This document shows positions 24,640 to 30,653 of a stretch of DNA of 32,678 nt, piece by piece (within the stretch, counting starts at the first letter, position 1; every line of letters begins with the position of its first letter). Location: assembly GCA_949283775.1 (NCBI GenBank), contig CASDTU010000064.1, positions 1-32,678 on the forward strand. The letters are read 5' to 3'. This DNA comes from an uncultured Bacillota bacterium (lineage in GTDB: Bacteria > Bacillota > Clostridia > Christensenellales > Borkfalkiaceae). The notes under the pieces were generated by a model. The model saw only the letters and a program-made list of their open reading frames with translations, did no database searches and had not been told where the DNA came from. The translations under genes and the position numbers were made by a program.

Positions 24640-25716
24640 ATGATCAATTTTTGTGAAGACAGATGGAAGCGGATAGAAGAAGTCTACGGCAAATGGTGGA
24701 ACCATACTTTGGAAAGGCCGCTTGCGGGGGTGGTTGTCGTGAAGGATCGATATACGATCCGGCCGCACCTTCCGTACATCACACAGGAGAACAGTTTGGA
24801 TCTGACGATCACGCCCGAACAGATCGTCGATCGGTTTGAAGCGGAATTTTCTCGCTATGAGTTTTACGGCGACGCTTTTCCCATGATGAACATGGATATG
24901 TTCGGACCGGGCGTTGCTGCGGCATTTTTGGGTGCGCGGATCGAGAATCCGACCGGCAGGATCTGGTTTCATCCGCCGCAGGAAAAAGAACTTGCCGAGT
25001 TTGCCTTTCGCCTGGACGAAGAGAATATTTGGTGGAAACGGTTGCAGGAAATTTATGCCGCGGCAAATCGTCGGTTCGGCAAAAATGCGGTGATGGGAAT
25101 GACGGATCTCGGCGGTGTGATCGATATTTTGTCGACCTTCCGTCCGGGGGAAAAATTACTGCTGGATCTTATCGATTGCCCGGAAGATGTGAAGCGCCAG
25201 CACCATATCGTGGCCAAACTTTGGATGGAAGCGTACAATAAATTGCAGCAAAAAAACGTCCGCGGCTATACCGATTGGTCTACCGTTTTCAGTAAAGAAA
25301 AGAGCTACGTGATCCAGGCCGATTTCAGTTACATGATCAGCAATGCAATGTTTGAAGAGTTCATTTTGGACGATTTGGCAAACAGTTGCCGCGAACTTCC
25401 GCATACGCTCTATCACCTGGACGGCGCGGGGGAGATCAAACATTTGGACAGTCTGCTTCGTATTCCGGAGTTGGATGCCGTGCAGTGGATCCCGGGCGAC
25501 GGCGCAAAGCCGGCACAGGAGTGGATGGATATCTATGCTCGGATTATCCGTGCAGGAAAAGGTGTGCAGACCAATTGGTGTGATTTTGATGCCTTCAAAG
25601 AAATCGTGCGCGGCGTTGAAAATCCCGGTGCGGTGGCGCATCCGCTCTTTTATGTCGCAGAAAAGGATAAGAATATTGCCCTTAAATTTTTGGATGAATT
25701 AAAAATAGAGAGGTAA
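24640..25716 (+). CDS. URO-D/methyltransferase-like protein of unknown function
   Basis: A soluble protein of 358 residues with no signal peptide. Its overall pattern resembles the uroporphyrinogen decarboxylase (URO-D) superfamily, which also contains corrinoid-dependent methyltransferases. It has a repeated barrel-like layout, and the LYHLDGAGEIKHLDSLL block occupies the place of the His-x-Cys-Gly zinc segment of MtaA-type enzymes. The cysteine there is not present, so a zinc methyltransferase is not supported. Heme synthesis is unlikely given the neighbours. Such proteins occur in sugar-use loci of gut Firmicutes, where their substrate is unknown. The frame is open from TTG 24628, but GGAG at 24630-24633 sits six bases before ATG 24640, which I chose. 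The GH2 gene begins five bases after the stop. Its role is probably in cytoplasmic processing of the imported sugar. Confidence 0.7.
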   Translation: MINFCEDRWKRIEEVYGKWWNHTLERPLAGVVVVKDRYTIRPHLPYITQENSLDLTITPEQIVDRFEAEFSRYEFYGDAFPMMNMDMFGPGVAAAFLGARIENPTGRIWFHPPQEKELAEFAFRLDEENIWWKRLQEIYAAANRRFGKNAVMGMTDLGGVIDILSTFRPGEKLLLDLIDCPEDVKRQHHIVAKLWMEAYNKLQQKNVRGYTDWSTVFSKEKSYVIQADFSYMISNAMFEEFILDDLANSCRELPHTLYHLDGAGEIKHLDSLLRIPELDAVQWIPGDGAKPAQEWMDIYARIIRAGKGVQTNWCDFDAFKEIVRGVENPGAVAHPLFYVAEKDKNIALKFLDELKIER

Positions 25717-25721
25717 AACCG

Positions 25722-27914
25722 ATGCGAAAAGTGCTTTGTATGAACTACGGCTGGAAGTATTCGCCGACCTATGCGGAAGAGATGACCAAAACGGATTTTG
25801 ACGATTCCGCCTGGGAAAAAGTGACTCTGCCGCATACCAATATCGAGCTTCCCTTTAATTATTTTGACGATAAATTGTTTCAGTTCGTTTCCTGTTACCG
25901 CACCTCTTTTTTCTTGCGACCGCAATATGCCGGGAAAAAAGTGGCTTTCTTATTTGAAGGAGTCATGACGTACGGAAAACTGTATGTGAACGGCCAGTTT
26001 GTTTCGGAAAAAAAGTGCGGGTATACCGATTGGCTCGCAGACGTTACCGATTTTCTGCACGTCGGCGTAAACAGCATTGCGGTCATGGTAGACAGCACCG
26101 AGCGGCCGGACATTCCTCCGTTCGGCGGCGTGATCGATTATCTTACCTACGGCGGAATTTATCGGGACGTTTCGGCCATAATTACGGACAAGGAATCGAT
26201 TGAAGATATTGTATGCACGACGCAAAATGTGTTTCCGGATGCAGATCTAAAAGTGCAGGTTTGCGTTTCGGAATCCGCAATCGGCGGCAAACTAACGGTA
26301 ATGGTGCGTAAGGACGGGAAAATCCTCGCGCAAAAGACTGCCGTCGCGAAGCAGAGGGAGACAGATATTCAATTTCAGCATTTGAAAGTAGCGCTCTGGG
26401 ATGTCGAAGCCCCCAATCTGTATGAAATCTGCGTTCGCTTGAAAGGACATGACGTGCGCAGGTTCCGATATGGTTTCCGCACTGCAAAATTTACGACGGA
26501 AGGCTTTTTCCTGAACGGAAAACGCTTGCAGCTTTGCGGATTGAACCGCCATCAGGCGTTTCCGTACGTCGGATATGCCATGCCGAAAAATGCGCAGGTC
26601 AAGGATGCCGATATTCTGAAAAAAGAACTTTGCCTCAATCTTGTCCGCACTTCCCATTATCCGCAATCGCGGTATTTTTTGGATCGGTGCGACGAGATAG
26701 GGCTGCTTGTGTTTGAAGAAATACCCGGTTGGCAGCATATCGGGGACGAAAAATGGAAAGCACTTGCCGTACAAAACGTGAAGGATATGATTGTGCGCGA
26801 CAGAAACCGCCCGAGTGTCATACTTTGGGGGGTACGTATCAACGAATCGGATGATGATCACGATTTTTATACGGTCACAAACCGCGTTGCACATGAGACG
26901 GATCCGACGCGGCAGACGGCAGGGGTGCGCTGGAAAGGATGCAGCGAATGCCTGGAAGACGTGTTTGCGATCAATGATTTTATGACGGTGGACGATCCTC
27001 TTCCGATCCGCGATACGCGCTTTATGACGGGCTTGGATCACGATATTCCGTATTTAGTTACGGAATATATGGGGCATATGTTCCCGACGAAGATCTATGA
27101 CAACGAAGAGCGGCTCGTGCGGCACGCAGTGCGGCACGCGGAGGTGCAGAACAGTCTGTGTTCCGATCCGCGCAAGAGCGGCGGGATCGGCTGGTGCGCT
27201 TTCGATTACAATACGCACCGCCATTTCGGTACGAACGATAAAATTTGCTACCACGGTGTCATGGATATGTTCCGCACGCCGAAATATGCCGCCTGTTTTT
27301 ATGCCAGCCAAGGCGATGAAAAAATTGTTTTGGAACCAGCCACCATTTGGGGATTCGGCGAACGCAGTATCGGCGGCGTGGTGCCTTTGCCGATCTTTAC
27401 CAACTGCGATAAAGTCGTCTTTTGCGTGGAAGGCCGCGAGCCCTTGGAGTTTTTCCCGGACAGCGAACATTTTCCGTATTTAAAACATCCGCCCGTCGTG
27501 ATCCGCGAAATGCCGGACGTATGGGGGGACAGCTGGCGTCCTGTCCGTTTTGTGGGGTATAAAGACGGCAAAGTCGTTGCCGAAAAGCGGTATACGCCCA
27601 GCCCGTTTGCGTCTCGTTTAGAACTTGTTCCGGATGATTCGGAAATCTTTACGAACGACGTCACGCGAGTCGTTGTGCGCGCGGTGGACCAGGTCGGCAA
27701 CGTCATGAAATTTTTTCAAGAACCGATTTTTATCCGCGTAAGGGGAGCAAAGAGAATCGGGCCGGAAATTGTGAGTTTGCAGGGCGGCGTATATGCCTTT
27801 TGGATCCGTTCCCAAAGAAGGGGCAAGGCCGTGATAGAAGTCGGGTGCAATTCATTGCAAACGGAAACGGTAACGGTCGCAATAAAGGGCAAGGAGCAGA
27901 AAAAGAATCTGTAA
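25722..27914 (+). CDS. Glycoside hydrolase family 2 (beta-galactosidase/glucuronidase-like)
   Basis: A cytoplasmic glycosidase of 730 residues without a signal peptide. An N-terminal sugar-binding jelly roll (about 1-155) shows DFDDSAWEKVTLPHT, LYVNGQFVSEKKCGY and YGGIYRDVS. An Ig-like middle domain reaches about 260. The TIM barrel follows, with FFLNGKRLQLCGLNRHQAFP, LVRTSHYPQSRYFLDRCDEIGLLVFEEIP and IVRDRNRPSVILWGV. The acid/base is predicted as E375 in WGVRINES (the family NE pair) and the nucleophile as E448 in PYLVTEYMGH. Further beta domains complete the C-terminus. The ATG follows GAGAGG at 25709-25713. The specificity (beta-galactoside, glucuronide or other) cannot be fixed by eye. 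It is the last gene of the operon and probably cleaves imported oligosaccharides. Confidence 0.93.
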   Translation: MRKVLCMNYGWKYSPTYAEEMTKTDFDDSAWEKVTLPHTNIELPFNYFDDKLFQFVSCYRTSFFLRPQYAGKKVAFLFEGVMTYGKLYVNGQFVSEKKCGYTDWLADVTDFLHVGVNSIAVMVDSTERPDIPPFGGVIDYLTYGGIYRDVSAIITDKESIEDIVCTTQNVFPDADLKVQVCVSESAIGGKLTVMVRKDGKILAQKTAVAKQRETDIQFQHLKVALWDVEAPNLYEICVRLKGHDVRRFRYGFRTAKFTTEGFFLNGKRLQLCGLNRHQAFPYVGYAMPKNAQVKDADILKKELCLNLVRTSHYPQSRYFLDRCDEIGLLVFEEIPGWQHIGDEKWKALAVQNVKDMIVRDRNRPSVILWGVRINESDDDHDFYTVTNRVAHETDPTRQTAGVRWKGCSECLEDVFAINDFMTVDDPLPIRDTRFMTGLDHDIPYLVTEYMGHMFPTKIYDNEERLVRHAVRHAEVQNSLCSDPRKSGGIGWCAFDYNTHRHFGTNDKICYHGVMDMFRTPKYAACFYASQGDEKIVLEPATIWGFGERSIGGVVPLPIFTNCDKVVFCVEGREPLEFFPDSEHFPYLKHPPVVIREMPDVWGDSWRPVRFVGYKDGKVVAEKRYTPSPFASRLELVPDDSEIFTNDVTRVVVRAVDQVGNVMKFFQEPIFIRVRGAKRIGPEIVSLQGGVYAFWIRSQRRGKAVIEVGCNSLQTETVTVAIKGKEQKKNL

Positions 27915-28035
27915 AGCAGGTTCGGACAGAGCTTTTGCCTTTTGCAATGCGTGCGGCAAAGGTTTGGGGATTCTTTGCTGGGCACGGAACACGGCAAGTC
28001 ATGCTCCTGCCGCGGTAATACAGAAAAAGTTTATT

Positions 28036-28067
28036 AAAAGAGCGCGGCGATTTCGCCGCGCTCTTTT
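28036..28067. terminator. Bidirectional terminator between convergent operons
   Basis: AAAAGAGCGCGGCG at 28036-28049 pairs with CGCCGCGCTCTTTT at 28054-28067 around a four-base loop. A tracts on one side and T tracts on the other let it end both the GH2 operon (plus) and the ABC exporter operon (minus). The remaining 27915-28035 stretch shows nothing I can support. Confidence 0.93.
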
Positions 28068-28109
28068 CGTATACAATTTAAACAAGCCCTCTATGGCTTT
28101 TCAAAATTC

Positions 28110-28159
28110 TTCCGCCTGTTTTTTTCAAAGGGTTTTCGTCTTTTGAAAAGGCGGCGGAA
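28110..28159. repeat. Nested imperfect inverted repeat after the ABC exporter gene
   Basis: The outer arms TTCCGCC (28110-28116) and GGCGGAA (28153-28159) are perfect. The inner arms TTTTCAAA (28122-28129) and TTTGAAAA (28142-28149) are also perfect. It lies just past the minus-strand exporter stop and may be a second, weaker transcript end. Confidence 0.6.
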
Positions 28160-28180
28160 AAAATTTTGCACATACGGCCG

Positions 28181-30061
28181 TTATTCCAACTCAAATGCGC
28201 CCGTGTACAGCTGATAGTAGGTCCCGTGCTTTTCAATCAGGCTTTCGTGATTGCCGCGTTCAATGATCCTGCCGTGATCGAGGACCATGATAACGTCCGC
28301 GTTTTGAATGGTTGAAAGCCTGTGTGCGATGACAAACGTTGTCCTTCCGTTCATCAGCTGATCCATGCCGGACTGTACCAGCTTTTCCGTTCGCGTACCG
28401 ATCGAGGAAGTCGCCTCGTCCAAGATCATGGCGGGAGGATTCGCGACGGCCGCGCGCGCGATCGCAAGCAGCTGGCGCTGCCCCTGCGAAAGCCCTGCGC
28501 CCGCTCCCGTCAGCATCGTATTGTAGCCGTCGGGCAGCCGGCGGATAAAGGCATCGGCGTTTGCAAGTTTTGCGGCAGCGATGCATTCTTCGTCCGTGGC
28601 ATCGGGTTTTCCGTAGCGGATGTTGTCCATCACCGTTCCCGTAAAGAGGAATGTATCCTGCAACACGATGCCCAGCGAGCGCCGCAGATCCGCCTTTTTG
28701 ATCTTGTTGATGTTGATGCCGTCGTAGCGGATCTTTCCGTCGGCGATGTCATAAAAGCGATTGATGAGATTGGTGATCGTTGTCTTTCCTGCACCCGTTG
28801 CGCCGACAAAGGCTATTTTTTGTCCCGGTTCCGCGTACAAAGTTACATTGTGCAGGACGATTTTTTCGGGCGTATAGCCGAAATCTGCGTCCACCATGCG
28901 GATATCGCCTTTTAATTCCGTATACGTGACGGTGCCGTCCGCTTTGTGGGGATGTTTCCAAGCCCATTTGCCCGTGCGCTCTGCGCTTTCGGTGATGGTG
29001 CCGTCTTCCGCTATTTTTGCGTTGACAAGCTGTACGTATCCGTCGTCCGTTTCGGATTCTTCGTCAATGAGTTTGAAGATGCGGTCCGCGCCGGCGAACG
29101 CCATCGAGAGCATGCTTACCTGCTGGGCAATTTGCTGGAAGGGCATCGAGAAGGATTTGGAGAGCATCAGAAAAGCGACGACTACGCCTGCCGTAATGCC
29201 GCCGAAATCGTTGATCGCCATCACGCCGCCGATAAAGGCGAGCAAAACGTACTGAATATTTCCGATCTGGTTGAGAATGGGCATCAAGACGTTGGCGTAT
29301 CGGTTTGCCGTGCGGGAATCGCGGAAGAGCTCGTCGTTTTTTTCGTCGAATCCTTTCTGCGAACTCTCTTCGTGGTTAAACACCTTGATGACTTTTTGTC
29401 CGTTGAACATCTCTTCGATATACCCGTTCACGCCTGCGAGCGAAGTCTGCTGACGAATAAAGAAGCGCGTGCTTCCGCCGGAGATCTTAGCGGTTACGAT
29501 GAGAATGACGGCCGTAACGGCAACGACGACGAGGGAGAGGAGCCAGCTGTAATAGAGCATGATGCAGAAGGAGGCGATGACGGTGATCACGCTTGCGAAT
29601 ACCTGGGGCAATGCCTGAGAGATAAACTGCCGAAGCGTATCGGTGTCGTTTGTGTAGTGGCTCATGATGTCGCCGTGCGAATGCGTGTCGAAATAGCGGA
29701 TCGGCAGCGTCTGCATATGGTTGAACATATCGTCGCGGATATTTTTCAGACAGCGCTGGGACACAAAAACCATAAGACGGCTGTATGCGAGCGTGCACAA
29801 AACGCCGATCAGGTACATTCCTGCCATAAAGCTCAGCACTTTTGCAAGTCCCGTGAAGATTGGGTTGACCGATGCGAGCAGGGGAGCAATATAGTCGTCT
29901 ACGATCACCTGTATGAAAATCGATCCGCCCACATCGGTAAGAGTGGCGAGAAGAATGCAGAGGACGGATACGGCAAAGATGCCTTTATTATGTACGACGA
30001 TGTATTTCATCAGGCGCTTCACGGTTTTGCCGCTGAAACGCTTCTGTTTCCTTTCATTCAT
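28181..30061 (-). CDS. ABC exporter half-transporter (membrane plus ATPase domains)
   Basis: A fused ABC exporter subunit of 626 residues. Six membrane helices lie in about 1-330, including the PIRYFDTHSHGDIMSHYTND coupling region. The ATPase domain starts near 380: Walker A GATGAGKTT near 418, signature LSQGQ near 525, Walker B MILDEATSS near 545, and the switch histidine in FVIAHRLS. The D-loop reads SSIGTRTE, with Gly in place of the usual Asp. The insertion before the ATPase core and the partner upstream fit a heterodimeric LmrCD-like exporter. The frame is open from TTG 30091, but AGGAGGAG (30068-30075 on the minus strand) is placed for ATG 30061, which I chose. It overlaps the end of the partner gene by eight bases. 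The substrate is unknown; multidrug or peptide export are both possible. Confidence 0.92.
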   Translation of the reverse strand: MNERKQKRFSGKTVKRLMKYIVVHNKGIFAVSVLCILLATLTDVGGSIFIQVIVDDYIAPLLASVNPIFTGLAKVLSFMAGMYLIGVLCTLAYSRLMVFVSQRCLKNIRDDMFNHMQTLPIRYFDTHSHGDIMSHYTNDTDTLRQFISQALPQVFASVITVIASFCIMLYYSWLLSLVVVAVTAVILIVTAKISGGSTRFFIRQQTSLAGVNGYIEEMFNGQKVIKVFNHEESSQKGFDEKNDELFRDSRTANRYANVLMPILNQIGNIQYVLLAFIGGVMAINDFGGITAGVVVAFLMLSKSFSMPFQQIAQQVSMLSMAFAGADRIFKLIDEESETDDGYVQLVNAKIAEDGTITESAERTGKWAWKHPHKADGTVTYTELKGDIRMVDADFGYTPEKIVLHNVTLYAEPGQKIAFVGATGAGKTTITNLINRFYDIADGKIRYDGININKIKKADLRRSLGIVLQDTFLFTGTVMDNIRYGKPDATDEECIAAAKLANADAFIRRLPDGYNTMLTGAGAGLSQGQRQLLAIARAAVANPPAMILDEATSSIGTRTEKLVQSGMDQLMNGRTTFVIAHRLSTIQNADVIMVLDHGRIIERGNHESLIEKHGTYYQLYTGAFELE

Positions 30062-30350
30062 GATTTTCTCCTCCTTTTTGCTGTGAATCAAACACTTCCC
30101 GATAGATGCTGTTGCTCATCAAAAGATCGTCGTGTTTTCCGACGGCGTCGATTTTTCCGCCGTCCATGACGATGATCATGTCGGCATCCTCCACGGAGGA
30201 AATGCGCTGGGCAATGATGATCTTGGTCGTGGAGGGCAGGTCTTCCCGGAATGCCTTGCGAATCAGTGCATCTGTCTTGGTATCGACGGCGGAGGTCGAA
30301 TCATCGAGGATCAGGATTTTCGGCTTTTTCAAGAGCGAGCGGGTGACGGC
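30054..30350 (-). pseudogene. Truncated ABC exporter ATPase, C-terminal fragment only
   Basis: The last ~100 residues of a second ABC exporter ATPase domain: VTRSLLKKPKILILDDSTSAVDT (Walker B with Asp-Asp instead of Asp-Glu), then IIIAQRISS (H-loop with Gln-Arg) and a normal end. A degenerate catalytic Glu is typical of one half of a heterodimeric exporter, so this is the partner of the downstream gene. Upstream, similarity stops abruptly at about 30345-30355. The signature motif, Walker A and all membrane helices are missing, and a TGA at 30369-30371 is in frame. The break falls on an inverted repeat (30345-30370) and near the shift to AT-rich DNA. Either the gene was cut by a rearrangement or the contig is mis-joined here. 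Confidence 0.85.
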
Positions 30351-30370
30351 GCGGCAATAGCCGCACCGTC
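30345..30370. repeat. 11-bp inverted repeat at the ABC gene breakpoint
   Basis: GACGGCGCGGC at 30345-30355 and GCCGCACCGTC at 30360-30370 are complementary except for one position (a G-T pair on the minus strand) around AATA. It coincides with the point where the ABC ATPase similarity ends. Confidence 0.85.
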
Positions 30371-30571
30371 AGCTCCGCCGCCGACTTGTATAAAGCCAAG
30401 CGCACGCCTTACTGCCTTTTGAAAAAATTTTAAGTCAAAATATATTTTTAAGGTATATTATTAAGTACAATTTAAATAAAGAGTTCAATAAATTAATAAA
30501 AAGTATAGATAAAAAATTCAGTTTGTGGAGGGTAAACTGTTATATTCATTTTAATAATATTTTTGAAATAC
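30371..30571 (+). other. Junction region, GC-rich then AT-rich, no gene seen
   Basis: The part from 30371 to about 30420 is still GC-rich and encodes nothing I recognise in any frame. From about 30420 the DNA becomes strongly AT-rich and stays so. I see no transposase, attachment site, tRNA or insertion-sequence ends here. Confidence 0.5.
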
Positions 30572-30600
30572 TTGTATTAAATTATGCATTATGTTAAAAT
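30572..30600 (+). promoter_or_regulatory. Possible promoter of the surface lipoprotein gene
   Basis: TTGTAT at 30572-30577 and the extended -10 TGTTAAAAT ending at 30600, with a 17-base spacer. In such AT-rich DNA this could occur by chance. Confidence 0.45.
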
Positions 30601-30653
30601 ATAAAAAAAGACTATTATGTTAGCACTTAAATTTTATTTCATTGGAGAGTTTT

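Noticed and set aside
24640-25716. Annotating the URO-D-like gene as heme biosynthesis hemE
   Set aside because: There are no heme genes nearby, the operon is for glycans, and I do not see the characteristic HemE N-terminal arginine motif.
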